Of a DNA stretch of 64,000 bases, positions 36,325 through 45,488 are shown piece after piece. The stretch spans positions 1-64,000 of the forward strand of contig JAQSWM010000002.1 of assembly GCA_029266635.1 (NCBI GenBank), written 5' to 3'. A program made the translations under genes and the position numbers. The notes beneath the pieces are model-generated. The model saw only the letters and a program-made list of their open reading frames with translations, had not been told where the DNA came from and searched no databases. Each line of letters opens with the position of its first letter. Positions within the stretch are counted from its first letter, which is position 1. This stretch comes from Sphingobacteriaceae bacterium (GTDB taxonomy: Bacteria > Bacteroidota > Bacteroidia > Sphingobacteriales > Sphingobacteriaceae).

Positions 36325-38169
36325 ATGGCAACAGTTTCTATTAATCTCGCAACAGGGTCTATTCAGAAAGAAGATATTATCGTTGGTATAGACTTGGGTA
36401 CAACCAATAGCCTGGTTGCTTTCATTAATCCTGAAGGCAATCCTCAAGTAATAAATGATACTGGAAAAGGCGTGTTGGTACCTTCCGTAATCCACCTTGG
36501 CAATGAAGTTTCAGTTGGTAACGAAGCTAAAAGCTACCTCACTACAGATCCAACCAATACCATATTTTCGGTAAAACGCCTGCTTGGAAGAGCGTACAAG
36601 GACATTGAATATCATAAGGATTTCTTCTCTTACAAGATTATTGACGATGATTTAGAAAGCCTGGTCAAAATAAAAGCCGGGGATAGCTTCTATTCACCGA
36701 TTGACCTTTCGGCGATGATATTGAAGGAACTGAAAGCCCGTGCCGAACATGCGCTTAAAACTCCTGTAAATAGGGCTGTAATTACAGTTCCGGCTTATTT
36801 CAACGATAGTCAGCGCCAGGCAACCCGCGATGCCGGAAAGCTCGCCGGCCTTGATGTTTTGCGGATTGTCAACGAGCCAACCGCTGCCAGCCTCGCGTAC
36901 GGCATCGGGCTCAACCCGGAAGAAGAGAAGGTAATTGCAGTTTATGATCTCGGCGGTGGAACTTTCGATGTTTCTATCCTGCGGATCCAGAACGGTATTT
37001 TTGAAGTGCTTTCCACCAACGGTAACACCTTCCTTGGCGGCGACGACTTCGACAGGGCAATTCTCAATTACTGGATTGAGCAAAATAAGCTGGACATTTC
37101 TCAACTGGATGGATCAACCTTGCAGGCACTTCGCCTAAAGGCAGAAGAAGCAAAAATTGCCTTAACTCCTCAGAATATTTTCAACGATCGGGTAGGGGGC
37201 ATTCCTTGTGCAATAGCCAAAACTGTGTTTCAGGAATTAATCCTTCCGAAAGTAGAAGAGACAATACTGTGCTGCAAAAATGCTCTTAAAGATGCTGGCT
37301 TAACCGTCGGCGACATCAACGAAGTTATCATGGTTGGCGGTTCCACCCGCACGCCGCTCGTCAAGCAGAAAGTTGCGGAATTATTCCAGCGCCCGGTGCA
37401 TGATCAGATCAACCCTGACGAGGTAGTTGCCCTCGGTGCAGCCATTCAGGCAGATATTCTATCGGGCAACCGAAAGGATATTTTGCTGCTTGACGTTACG
37501 CCGCTCTCTCTCGGAATAGAAACAATGGGCGGTTTAATGGACATCATCATCCCGAGAAATGCCAAAATTCCAACCAAAGCTGGAAGGCAATATACCACGT
37601 CGATCGATGGTCAGGTGAATATGAAAATATCCGTTTACCAGGGAGAACGCGATCTCGTAAAGGAAAACAGAAAACTTGCAGAGTTTGATCTGAAAGGCAT
37701 TCCCGCAATGCCTGCAGGTTTCCCAAAAGTGGATATCAATTTCTTGCTAAATGCAGATGGGATTTTAACTGTTCAGGCGATTGAACTCCGCTCAGGAGTA
37801 AAGCAGCAGGTAGAAGTTAAGCCTACTTACGGGCTCACGGATGAGGAGGTTGAACAAATGCTGTTGGACAGCATTGAACACGCCAAAGATGATGTAAGCC
37901 AACGGATGGTGATTGAGGCTCGCCGCGAAGGAGAGCAGATGGTGTACACGGTTGAACGTTTTTTGGAGAAGAACGGCTCGTTTTTATCTCAGGAAGAAAT
38001 TCAGGCAACCCGAACTTACACCAGCAAATTAAAAGAGTCGCTAAATTCAGGCGATAAGGATATGATCTTAAAAAAGATCGATGAGATTAATGAATATACC
38101 CGGCCCTTTGCAGAGCGGCTGATGGATCACGCCATCAGCCACGCCATGAAAGGGAAGGCGATAGAATAA
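36325..38169 (+). CDS. hscA: Hsp70-family chaperone, HscA-like
   Basis: 614 residues, the size of HscA rather than DnaK (~635). ATPase signatures: [26 protein letters not shown] and [17 protein letters not shown]. The substrate-binding domain starts near [14 protein letters not shown]. The C-terminus lacks a DnaK-like acidic tail. HscA helps transfer Fe-S clusters from IscU. Other isc genes (fdx, iscX) are in the window but 17 kb away; no hscB adjoins. A second-copy DnaK role cannot be ruled out. Confidence 0.85.
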   Translation: MATVSINLATGSIQKEDIIVGIDLGTTNSLVAFINPEGNPQVINDTGKGVLVPSVIHLGNEVSVGNEAKSYLTTDPTNTIFSVKRLLGRAYKDIEYHKDFFSYKIIDDDLESLVKIKAGDSFYSPIDLSAMILKELKARAEHALKTPVNRAVITVPAYFNDSQRQATRDAGKLAGLDVLRIVNEPTAASLAYGIGLNPEEEKVIAVYDLGGGTFDVSILRIQNGIFEVLSTNGNTFLGGDDFDRAILNYWIEQNKLDISQLDGSTLQALRLKAEEAKIALTPQNIFNDRVGGIPCAIAKTVFQELILPKVEETILCCKNALKDAGLTVGDINEVIMVGGSTRTPLVKQKVAELFQRPVHDQINPDEVVALGAAIQADILSGNRKDILLLDVTPLSLGIETMGGLMDIIIPRNAKIPTKAGRQYTTSIDGQVNMKISVYQGERDLVKENRKLAEFDLKGIPAMPAGFPKVDINFLLNADGILTVQAIELRSGVKQQVEVKPTYGLTDEEVEQMLLDSIEHAKDDVSQRMVIEARREGEQMVYTVERFLEKNGSFLSQEEIQATRTYTSKLKESLNSGDKDMILKKIDEINEYTRPFAERLMDHAISHAMKGKAIE

Positions 38170-38173
38170 TGCC

Positions 38174-38473
38174 TTAAGCGTTTTTTACGGAATCAATAGC
38201 TTCCTGCTCTTTTAAAGCAGTAATATTGTTCTTGCCCTCGAATTTGTCTTTAGCTTCTTCAAACGATTCGAAGATGTTGTTGATTGTGTCGATGACGTCT
38301 GCTGCATTCTGGTGCATGCTCGGAAGTTTCGCATCAAGGGTTTTATTTCCAAGTTCCATATTATCGATCTCGATCTTAGCGATTTTTTGCAGGACGGCTG
38401 TTTGGCTGTTCTTCAAATCGGTAAGTTCCCTCTCGATTTTCTCCATTAATTCGAATTTGGCTAATGTGTTCAT
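38174..38473 (-). CDS. Hypothetical coiled-coil protein
   Basis: 99 residues, highly charged and helical without signal or TM: LMEKIERELTDLKNSQTAVL and FESFEEAKDKFEGKNNITAL suggest a coiled coil. No family recognised. It is convergent with hscA, 4 bp apart, and stands alone. Confidence 0.6.
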   Translation of the reverse strand: MNTLAKFELMEKIERELTDLKNSQTAVLQKIAKIEIDNMELGNKTLDAKLPSMHQNAADVIDTINNIFESFEEAKDKFEGKNNITALKEQEAIDSVKNA

Positions 38474-38669
38474 ATGTAGATTTTTGAACCTACAACTGCA
38501 ATTACTTTGCCAAGAAAGAGCGGTATTGTTGTGAAATTAAAATGAAGAACAGATATTTAACTGAGATTGCTGAGCCATAGCCGTTGGCGATTCTGAGAAT
38601 AGGAAAGATTGTTTGTCAATGATATATAGCCGATATACGATACCTCGCAGGCTGTAAAAAGAAATAAAT

Positions 38670-39224
38670 ATGATTTTAATAATAGTAATCATCATTTCGC
38701 TGCTTGTAATTGCACTTTTTATCTGGGCGGCCATGTCAAACTCAAATCAGACGAAAAAGTTCGCAAAGGATTTTGCAAGAACAGGGCTTAAAATCGGCAC
38801 AAAGGATCTGCTAAATCCCGGGATTGACGAATCATTTATTGCACTAGATACAAAAAAGGAAAACTTAATTTTTATGAAATTAGGTAGTCGAGCTGAAATG
38901 AAGATAATAGAACTTAAAAAAGTCAAGTCTGTAGCGCTTGAAACTGATGGCGAAACAATTTACAAGAAAAGTATAGGTAACACTGCGGCTCGTGCCATTA
39001 TAGGAGGCGTGGTATTTGGCGGATTAGGAGCGGTAATAGGAGCGGTTACAGGAACACCCAGTAAAATCGAGAAACTTAATCGGGCTAGCATTGTCACGGA
39101 TGGTGACTCTGGAGGAAACTGCTATTTGCATTTTGTAGATGATACTATTGCAAAAGCATCCAAAAGGCAACGACTTCAATTAGCCGAGAAATGGGTTCGA
39201 ATTATTGAGAATAATATATCATGA
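38670..39224 (+). CDS. Membrane-anchored glycine-zipper protein, unknown
   Basis: 184 residues. N-terminal TM (ILIIVIIISLLVIALFIWAA), then a soluble region and a glycine-zipper hairpin (RAIIGGVVFGGLGAVIGAV, ~110-130) between beta segments (LDTKKENLIFMKLG, KKVKSVALETDGE). The beta parts recall a PH-like or GRAM-like sensor fold, but this is only an impression. A 21-codon open frame (39221-39286) starts on its stop codon (ATGA). Confidence 0.6.
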   Translation: MILIIVIIISLLVIALFIWAAMSNSNQTKKFAKDFARTGLKIGTKDLLNPGIDESFIALDTKKENLIFMKLGSRAEMKIIELKKVKSVALETDGETIYKKSIGNTAARAIIGGVVFGGLGAVIGAVTGTPSKIEKLNRASIVTDGDSGGNCYLHFVDDTIAKASKRQRLQLAEKWVRIIENNIS

Positions 39225-39347
39225 CTGAGGCAAATACAGTCATAGATACATTGGAAAGGTTTAATATTGATCCTTTAATTTCGTGATGCCCTATTTTGAA
39301 TATATATCCACAGGGCCAGGAACTAATAGACTTGATAAGATTCTAGT

Positions 39348-39938
39348 TCAGATTATCTTTCCCATTAGCCTCGCCACGTACTTCCCAATGATGTCAAATT
39401 CCAGGTTAACAATTGAGCCTTCCCGGACGTGTTTCAGGTTGGTATGCTCAAACGTGTAGGGAATGATTGCCACCGAAAAGCTGTTGCGCTGGGAGTTCAC
39501 CACCGTCAGGCTGATGCCGTTAATGCAGATTGAACCTTTTTCCACCGTCACGTTCCCTTTCGTCGCGTCGTATTCAAACGTGTACTCCCAGCTTCCCCCT
39601 AGCTCTTTGAGGCCTACGCACACGGCTGTCTGATCCACATGCCCCTGAACAATGTGCCCGTCCAGCCGCCCGTTCATTTGCATGCAGCGCTCCAGGTTCA
39701 ACAGCGCTCCTATTTTAAGTTCTCCAAAATTGGTTTTGTTAAGCGTTTCTTCAATGGCAGTGACTGTGTGAGTGCCTTCGCTCATCGCCACCACGGTCAA
39801 ACACACGCCGTTGTGCGCAACAGACTGGTCAATTTTTAACTCGCCCGATATCTCTGATTCGACCGTAATATGAAGATTGCCTTCGGCAGATTGCAGTTCA
39901 ACCACTTTCCCCAAAGTCTCAATTATTCCTGTAAACAT
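39348..39938 (-). CDS. ribE: Riboflavin synthase alpha subunit
   Basis: 196 residues made of two lumazine-binding repeats: MFTGIIETLGKVVEL with HNGVCLTVV, then LDGHIVQGHVDQTA with SICINGISLTVV. It dismutates two 6,7-dimethyl-8-ribityllumazine molecules into riboflavin. Its ATG overlaps the stop of the upstream biotin carboxylase gene (TAATG), so it is translationally coupled. No FMN riboswitch is seen. Confidence 0.95.
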   Translation of the reverse strand: MFTGIIETLGKVVELQSAEGNLHITVESEISGELKIDQSVAHNGVCLTVVAMSEGTHTVTAIEETLNKTNFGELKIGALLNLERCMQMNGRLDGHIVQGHVDQTAVCVGLKELGGSWEYTFEYDATKGNVTVEKGSICINGISLTVVNSQRNSFSVAIIPYTFEHTNLKHVREGSIVNLEFDIIGKYVARLMGKII

Positions 39939-41422
39939 TAAAGTGCTCTTCTGTTTTTCTGCCAGTTTGTAACCTCATTTCCGCTTGCAATGGGCATTGT
40001 TCTTGCCTGCGCTTCCGAGAATAGCTTTACCGCGATCATTGCCGCAATCATCGCTTCCTCCTCATTGTCTTCCACCAACATTTCAGGCTTAAAGTATTTC
40101 GGAACAAAATGCGTATCGAATTTTCCCGACACAAACGCCTCATGCTGCATCACAAATTTGCCGAAGCCAAGTGTGGTTGCAATTCCGGTTATCTCGTATT
40201 CATCAATTGCCCGAACCATCCGTTCAATTGCTTCCGTGCGATCTTTGGCGAAAGTGACCAGCTTGGCTATCATTGGGTCGTAGTAAATCGGGATTTCCAT
40301 GCCCTGCTCAAATCCATCATCTACCCGCACACCCGGACCTTGCGGTATTTTGTACGTCTGAAGTGTCCCAATATCCGGAAGGAAATTATTCGCAGGATCC
40401 TCCGCATAAACCCTCAATTCTATTGCGTGACCGTTAATTGCTAAATCTTCCTGCTTAAAGCTGATCGGTAATCCCTGCGCAATCCTAATTTGTTCTTTCA
40501 CCAGGTCAATACCGGTGATCATCTCGGTTACCGGATGCTCGACCTGTAGCCGTGTGTTCATTTCCAGGAAAAAGAAATCCAGATTTTCATCCAGGATAAA
40601 CTCAACCGTTCCAGCGCCCGTGTAGTTACACGACCTCGCTACATCTACCGCACATTTTCCCATTCGTTCCCTGATTTCAGGTGTCAAAACAGACGAAGGC
40701 GCTTCCTCAACCACCTTTTGATGCCGCCTTTGCACCGAACATTCCCGTTCGAAAAGATGAACAATATTCCCATGTTCGTCGCCTAAAACCTGGATTTCTA
40801 TGTGCCGCGGCGATGAAACATAACGCTCAATGAAAACCGAGCCGTCACCGAAAGCAGAAGTCGCTTCCGAAACAGCAAGTTTCATCTGCTCCTCAAAATC
40901 CTCCGCACGCTCAACAATGCGCATGCCCTTGCCTCCTCCCCCGGCTGCAGCTTTTATAAGGATTGGAAATCCCACCTCCACAGCTCTGTTTTTTGCCTCA
41001 TTCACATCTTTAATGGCTTCCTCAGTACCCGGAACCATCGGGATATTGTACTTCAGGGCAGCAGCTTTCGCGGAAAGCTTATTCCCCATTATTTCCATTG
41101 CTTCCGGCGAAGGCCCGATCAGGATCAAGCCGGCTTCTTTCACCTGACGGGCGAAAGCAGCATTCTCGGAAAGAAAGCCGTAGCCGGGATGAATTGCCTC
41201 GGCACCTGTCTCTTTGCAGGCTTTGATGATGTTCTCACCAACCAAATACGATTGATTGGAAGGTGCCGGACCGATCAGTACGGCCTCATCCGCATAGCGC
41301 ACATGAAGCGCATTTCTGTCGGCTTCTGAGTAAACGGCAACTGTTTTAATACCCATCTCGCGTGCCGAGCGCATTACACGCAACGCGATTTCGCCACGGT
41401 TGGCAACCAGTATTTTCTTCAT
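39938..41422 (-). CDS. accC: Biotin carboxylase subunit (AccC-type)
   Basis: 494 residues from the ATG at 41422 (MKKILVANRGEIALRVM). ATP-grasp features: the glycine-rich loop KAAAGGGGKGMRIV, FIERYVSSPRHIEIQ, ECSVQRRHQKVVEEAPS and EMNTRLQVEHPVTEMITG. It carboxylates biotin with ATP and bicarbonate. The last ~50 residues are an extra tail, and no biotin carrier protein or carboxyltransferase is beside it, so it could serve acetyl-CoA, propionyl-CoA or another acyl-CoA carboxylase. Confidence 0.88.
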   Translation of the reverse strand: MKKILVANRGEIALRVMRSAREMGIKTVAVYSEADRNALHVRYADEAVLIGPAPSNQSYLVGENIIKACKETGAEAIHPGYGFLSENAAFARQVKEAGLILIGPSPEAMEIMGNKLSAKAAALKYNIPMVPGTEEAIKDVNEAKNRAVEVGFPILIKAAAGGGGKGMRIVERAEDFEEQMKLAVSEATSAFGDGSVFIERYVSSPRHIEIQVLGDEHGNIVHLFERECSVQRRHQKVVEEAPSSVLTPEIRERMGKCAVDVARSCNYTGAGTVEFILDENLDFFFLEMNTRLQVEHPVTEMITGIDLVKEQIRIAQGLPISFKQEDLAINGHAIELRVYAEDPANNFLPDIGTLQTYKIPQGPGVRVDDGFEQGMEIPIYYDPMIAKLVTFAKDRTEAIERMVRAIDEYEITGIATTLGFGKFVMQHEAFVSGKFDTHFVPKYFKPEMLVEDNEEEAMIAAMIAVKLFSEAQARTMPIASGNEVTNWQKNRRAL

Positions 41423-41427
41423 CAAAG

Positions 41428-41435
41428 CAAATGTA
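41428..41435 (-). promoter_or_regulatory. -7 promoter box of accC-ribE
   Basis: The - strand reads TACATTTG, a perfect TAnnTTTG, ending 5 bp before the ATG at 41422. The leader would be almost absent. Confidence 0.4.
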
Positions 41436-41524
41436 ATTTTTTAATCTGAAGCTCGCGGCTGCAACCGAATTGACTTCTATGAAACAGAATCGCAGATATC
41501 CTATTATTGTTTAAAATTGCAATC

Positions 41525-42547
41525 ATGAAATACAACTTTTTAGGCAACACAGGTGTGCTCGTATCAGAGCTTTGTTTGGGTACGATGACGTTTGGCGGCG
41601 AGGGAAGGTGGCAGGCAATAGGCGAGCAAAATCAGCAGGAGGTAAATGAAATCCTCAAACTTTCGTTCGATGCGGGTATTAATTTCATCGATACGGCGAA
41701 TGTTTATTCGTACGGTAAATCCGAGGAATTGCTGGGGCAAGGCATAAAAGAATGCGGTTTGAACCGGAATGAGTTGTTTATAGCCACCAAAGTGAGAGGC
41801 AGAATGGGCGAGGGAAAGAATCAGGTTGGGCTGTCGCGATATCATGTGCTTCAGTCTTTGGAAGAAAGCCTGAAACGACTGCAGCTTGATCATGTGGACC
41901 TGCTTTATGTGCATGGTTTCGATTTTGAAACCGACATTGAGCAGGTAATGCACATGCTGCACGATATTGTGGTAAGCGGCAAAGCCAGATATGTGGGTGT
42001 TTGCAACTGGCCGGCCTGGCTGGTGATGAAGGGAATAGCTATCGCGAAAGCCCGCGGCTGGCATACCTTTATCGGAATGCAATACTATTATTCTGCTGCT
42101 GGACGCGATGCTGAATATGAGTTAATCCCGTTGGCTATCGATCAAAAAATGGCTTTTATGCCATGGAGCCCGCTGGCAGGTGGCTTCCTCTCAGGGAAAT
42201 TTACCAGAGAGCAGGCAAATACCGGCGGCGAGTCGCGGAGAGACAAGACTGATTTTCCGCCTGTAAACAAGGAGCCCGGTTTCAATATCGTAGATGCAAT
42301 GATCGAGATCGGGAAGGAACACAATGTTTCGGCTGCGGAAATCGGGCTGGCTTGGGTGCGGCAGCAAAAAGGCGTAACCAGTACGATCATAGGTGCTAAG
42401 ACAATTGAACAGCTTAAATCGAATATCAAATCAGTGGAAACTGCTTTGTCTCAGGATGAGATTAACAAGATCAATGAGTCGTGTGGGCTGAGGTTGCCAT
42501 ATCCATCGTGGATGCTGGAGCGACAAGCTGCCGATAGGAAGTTATAA
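41525..42547 (+). CDS. Aldo/keto reductase
   Basis: 340 residues from the ATG at 41525 (MKYNFLGNTGVLVSEL); a TTG at 41507 is less likely. AKR (beta/alpha)8 fold with catalytic Asp-Tyr in FIDTANVYSYGKSEELLG, Lys in FIATKVRG, His in LLYVHGFDF, and the NADPH loop STIIGAKTIEQLKSN. It resembles YajO/Gpr-type reductases of broad carbonyl substrates. Stands alone before a bidirectional terminator. Confidence 0.93.
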   Translation: MKYNFLGNTGVLVSELCLGTMTFGGEGRWQAIGEQNQQEVNEILKLSFDAGINFIDTANVYSYGKSEELLGQGIKECGLNRNELFIATKVRGRMGEGKNQVGLSRYHVLQSLEESLKRLQLDHVDLLYVHGFDFETDIEQVMHMLHDIVVSGKARYVGVCNWPAWLVMKGIAIAKARGWHTFIGMQYYYSAAGRDAEYELIPLAIDQKMAFMPWSPLAGGFLSGKFTREQANTGGESRRDKTDFPPVNKEPGFNIVDAMIEIGKEHNVSAAEIGLAWVRQQKGVTSTIIGAKTIEQLKSNIKSVETALSQDEINKINESCGLRLPYPSWMLERQAADRKL

Positions 42548-42550
42548 ATG

Positions 42551-42577
42551 AAAAAGCGGGCTTGCCCGCTTTTTGTT
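42551..42577. terminator. Bidirectional terminator between AKR and threonine aldolase
   Basis: Perfect 10-bp stem (42551-42560 with 42565-42574), loop cttg, with A's and T's on either side. It serves both convergent genes. Confidence 0.88.
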
Positions 42578-43595
42578 AATATATTTTCTTCAGCGTTTCT
42601 ATAACGTGATCGATCATTGTTGTGGAGACATCCAGGTGCGTTACAAAACGCACCATCTGCTTGCCGAACGTGTTGCATTTAATGCCGTGGTGCGCCAGCT
42701 TTTCTACAAAATGTTCTGCATTTTGTGATTCGTCCAGCCGGAAAATCACGATGTTAGTATCAACGGGCATTACGCTCGCCACGTAAGGGAGTGCAAGGAG
42801 CGCCTCGCCTATTGCCCGGGCATTTGCGTGATCTTCTTTTAAACGATCAACATTATTGTCTAAAGCGTAAATCCCTGCAGCAGCCAGAAATCCCGCTTGC
42901 CGCATTCCCCCGCCCAGCACCTTCCGGATGCGCTTAGCCTTCTTAATAGTTTCCTTTCTGCCCAGAAGCACAGAACCTACGGGTGCGCCCAAGCCCTTGG
43001 AAAGGCAAACGGAAATTCCATCAAATAGCTCTCCGTAAGCTTTCGGGTCATCGCCGGTTTCAACGAGTGCATTGAATATCCTGGCACCATCCAAATGCAG
43101 TTTTAGTCCTTTCAATTTGCACAAATGATAGATCGGCTCAATATCGCTCAGGTAATAGTAACTCCCGCCGCCGCGGTTAACTGTATTCTCAAGCACAACC
43201 AGGGAAGAAACAGGGTTGTGGATGTTGTCGGGGTTTATTGCCGGTTCAATCAGCTCGGGCGTAAGCCGACCGCGATCACCATACAGCAATCGCACTGATG
43301 CCGCTGAATTAAATGCGATCCCGCCGCCCTCATATCTGTAAACATGTGCGGTTTCATCAGCAATAACCTCGTCCAGCGGATTGGTAAAACATTTAATCGC
43401 TATCTGGTTCGTCATGGTCCCGGAAGGGCAGAACAGACCGCATTCCATCCCGAAAATATCAGCTGTTTTTGCTTCGAGCTCCAGAACAGTTTCATCTTCG
43501 CCGTACACATCGTCCCCGACTTTGGCGCTCATCATGGCCGCCAGCATAGCCGGGCTCGGTTTGGTAACGGTATCGCTTCTTAAATCAACTATCAT
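42576..43595 (-). CDS. ltaE: Threonine aldolase family PLP enzyme
   Basis: 339 residues from the ATG at 43595 (MIVDLRSDTVTKPSPAM). An ATG at 43604 lies only 4 bp from a -7 box and may not be in the transcript. The PLP Lys is in SVCLSKGLGAPVGS, and HLDGARIFNAL binds the cofactor ring. It splits threonine or allo-threonine to glycine and acetaldehyde. The fold is type I aminotransferase. Confidence 0.92.
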   Translation of the reverse strand: MIVDLRSDTVTKPSPAMLAAMMSAKVGDDVYGEDETVLELEAKTADIFGMECGLFCPSGTMTNQIAIKCFTNPLDEVIADETAHVYRYEGGGIAFNSAASVRLLYGDRGRLTPELIEPAINPDNIHNPVSSLVVLENTVNRGGGSYYYLSDIEPIYHLCKLKGLKLHLDGARIFNALVETGDDPKAYGELFDGISVCLSKGLGAPVGSVLLGRKETIKKAKRIRKVLGGGMRQAGFLAAAGIYALDNNVDRLKEDHANARAIGEALLALPYVASVMPVDTNIVIFRLDESQNAEHFVEKLAHHGIKCNTFGKQMVRFVTHLDVSTTMIDHVIETLKKIY

Positions 43596-43608
43596 GCTTT
43601 GCATAAAG

Positions 43609-43641
43609 CAAAAATATAAACTTAGCCGCTTTGCGGCACAA
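43609..43641 (-). promoter_or_regulatory. -33/-7 promoter of threonine aldolase
   Basis: On the - strand TTG (43641-43639) precedes, after 22 bp, TATTTTTG (43616-43609), a perfect TAnnTTTG. Its position favours the second ATG (43595) as start. Confidence 0.5.
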
Positions 43642-43709
43642 TTAATATCATCGGCTAAAAACGATATTCGGGCAAATTTTATACTTTAGCGAAACGAAAA
43701 AAAAGCGAG

Positions 43710-44567
43710 ATGATCATTATTGCCGACGGCGGTTCTACCAAGACAAACTGGTGCCTGATAAACGATGAAGGAAAGAAGATTTACTTCAATACAGAAGGTT
43801 ACAATCCTTACTTTGTAGATCAGGCTTACATAACCGATTCGTTAAAAAAGGGACTACCTGAGGATATCGAGTACAGCAGAGTAACTGAAGTTAATTACTA
43901 TGGTGCCGGGGTGCATAATGAGGAAAAAGCGAACATTCTCAAAGAAGCTATGCAGGCAGTTTTTACGCACAGCGAAATTAACATCGGGCATGACCTGCTG
44001 GCCGCCGCACGGGCTTTGCTGGGTCGCAAGCCTGGTTTCGCAGCTATCCTGGGCACTGGCACAAACTCATGCCTGTATGATGGCGAGAAGATCATCCACC
44101 AGATTGATTCAGGCGCTTATATTTTAGGCGATGAAGGCAGCGGCTGCTACATCGGCAAGAAACTGTTGATTGATTACCTCCGCGGCTACATGCCGGAAGC
44201 AATTCGTGCTAACTTCTGGGAAACTTATCAATTAACTCCGGACCAGATTGAGGATCAGGTTTACACCCAGCCTCTTCCCAACCGTTTTTGCGCCAGCTTT
44301 GCCAAATTTGTGTACGATAACAATGTAAATATCGAATATACCCGCAACCTGGTTAAAACATCGTTTGACGACTTCTTCAGAAACCTGGTAAGCCATTATC
44401 CAAACTACAAAAGTCATTCATTTAACTGTATCGGCTCGGTAGCTTATAACTTTAGAAACGTATTAGAAGAAGTTGCTGAAGAATGGGGGATGAAGATGGG
44501 AACTTTGTTGCGTTCGCCGATAGACGACCTGGTGAAATACCACCTGGAAAAAGCGAACGTTGATTGA
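43710..44567 (+). CDS. BadF/BadG-type ATPase, N-acetylglucosamine kinase-like
   Basis: 285 residues, ASKHA fold. Phosphate-1 motif IIADGGSTKTNWCL (Asp6, Thr10, Lys11, Thr12), catalytic Asp95 in IGHDLLAAAR, phosphate-2 motif AILGTGTNSC and DEGSGCYIGK. It probably phosphorylates an amino sugar such as GlcNAc. A paralogue of the same length with a broken ATP motif lies 2.7 kb downstream at 46474-47322, aligned without gaps over the first 100 residues. No transporter adjoins. Confidence 0.88.
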   Translation: MIIIADGGSTKTNWCLINDEGKKIYFNTEGYNPYFVDQAYITDSLKKGLPEDIEYSRVTEVNYYGAGVHNEEKANILKEAMQAVFTHSEINIGHDLLAAARALLGRKPGFAAILGTGTNSCLYDGEKIIHQIDSGAYILGDEGSGCYIGKKLLIDYLRGYMPEAIRANFWETYQLTPDQIEDQVYTQPLPNRFCASFAKFVYDNNVNIEYTRNLVKTSFDDFFRNLVSHYPNYKSHSFNCIGSVAYNFRNVLEEVAEEWGMKMGTLLRSPIDDLVKYHLEKANVD

Positions 44568-44574
44568 AAGTTCT

Positions 44575-44671
44575 GAGTTAAGAGTATAGAGTATTCTTGC
44601 TACCGTACTAAGCGCACTGGAACACTCTTCTTAACCGCACTGAAACATTCTTAATTCTGCATTCTTAACTC
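44575..44671. repeat. Intergenic inverted and tandem repeat
   Basis: Ends gagttaagagt (44575-44585) and attcttaactc (44661-44671) are inverted copies (10 of 11 bases). Inside, cgcactggaacactcttctt (from 44613) is repeated imperfectly as cgcactgaaacattctt (from 44636). It fills the gap between two convergent genes. It looks like a small dispersed palindromic element and may also act as a terminator. Confidence 0.5.
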
Positions 44672-44681
44672 GTAACTAAAC

Positions 44682-45377
44682 TTACTTATTAAAAGACAAT
44701 TCCTTCTGGAATAACCTCGCATATTTCCGTTTGTCGAATTTGTAAAGCGTAGCCGCCCGGTAGGAAACCCCACGCTGTTTTTCGTCCAGTTCTTTCAGGA
44801 TACCGTAGTTGAGCATCTTCTTGCGAAAGTTCCGTTTGTCGAGCTTGGTATTGAGGATAAGCTCGTACAGGTGTTGCAATTGAGTAAGCGTAAATTTCTC
44901 CGGAAGCAACTCAAAAGCAATAGGTTGGTAGCTGATCTTTCTGCGGATCTTTTCCAGGCTTCTTTCAAAAATCTTTGTGTGGTCATAAGCCAGTTTTGGC
45001 AGTTCATTCACCGGATGCCAGAACGCCTTACGGGCATAGGTATTCACAGGCTTCAGCTCTTTTTGTCCGTTCAACCGGATCATCGCGAAATACGCAACCG
45101 TAATTACCCGGCCCTGCGGATGCCTGTCAACATCGCCAAACGTATAAAGCTGTTCCATGTAAATATCGCGTAAGCCCGTAAGCTCATACAGAATACGGCC
45201 AGCGCCATGGTCTATGCTCTCTTCCTGCTCAACGTAATAGCCCGGCAAGGCCCACCAACCTTTAAACGGCTCTTCGTTGCGCTCAATCAGCAATATTTTC
45301 AGTTCGCCTTCATCAAACCCGAATATTACGCAGTCGATGGTGAATACGGAATCGAACTTTGGAAGATTTTCCTGCAC
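44682..45377 (-). CDS. NrtR-like Nudix-domain transcriptional regulator
   Basis: 231 residues starting at GTG (no ATG in frame nearby). The N-terminal Nudix fold (~10-145; FKGWWALPGYYVEQEESIDH) has a degenerate Nudix box: after Gly-x5-Glu the expected REUxEExGU reads RILYELTGL, so catalytic Glu residues are lost. The C-terminal ~80 residues form a winged helix (FTLTQLQHLYELILNTKLDK, NFRKKMLNYGILKEL). This is the NrtR/AraR pattern, in which a dead Nudix domain senses a sugar or nucleotide metabolite. It is divergent from pfkA, with a palindrome in between. Confidence 0.88.
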   Translation of the reverse strand: MQENLPKFDSVFTIDCVIFGFDEGELKILLIERNEEPFKGWWALPGYYVEQEESIDHGAGRILYELTGLRDIYMEQLYTFGDVDRHPQGRVITVAYFAMIRLNGQKELKPVNTYARKAFWHPVNELPKLAYDHTKIFERSLEKIRRKISYQPIAFELLPEKFTLTQLQHLYELILNTKLDKRNFRKKMLNYGILKELDEKQRGVSYRAATLYKFDKRKYARLFQKELSFNK

Positions 45378-45448
45378 GTTGATGGTTTTAAAGGTTAAAT
45401 ATAAGGATTGCGCATTGTGGGGTGAAATATAGTGAAATAATTCCCTTA

Positions 45449-45463
45449 GTGTAGAAAATACAC
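45449..45463. promoter_or_regulatory. Palindrome, candidate operator of the Nudix regulator
   Basis: GTGTA-gaaaa-TACAC lies between the divergent regulator and pfkA genes and ends 2 bp before the pfkA -7 box. With flanking bases it reads TTAGTGTA...TACACAGT. Binding there would block RNA polymerase at pfkA. Assignment to the adjacent regulator is inference. Confidence 0.45.
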
Positions 45464-45465
45464 AG

Positions 45466-45473
45466 TATATTTG
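45466..45473 (+). promoter_or_regulatory. -7 promoter box of pfkA operon
   Basis: TATATTTG, a perfect TAnnTTTG, 15 bp before the pfkA ATG at 45489. There is no good -33 TTG, which fits a regulated promoter. Confidence 0.5.
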
Positions 45474-45488
45474 TACTTAATTAATACC

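Noticed and set aside
39221-39286. 21-codon ORF after the glycine-zipper gene as a real gene
   Set aside because: Too short to support; kept only as an observation.
41564-42082. 172-residue - strand open frame inside the aldo/keto reductase
   Set aside because: Antisense shadow; the + strand frame has complete AKR motifs.
44568-44681. CRISPR-like array from the tandem copies
   Set aside because: Only two imperfect, directly adjacent copies without spacers, and no cas genes.
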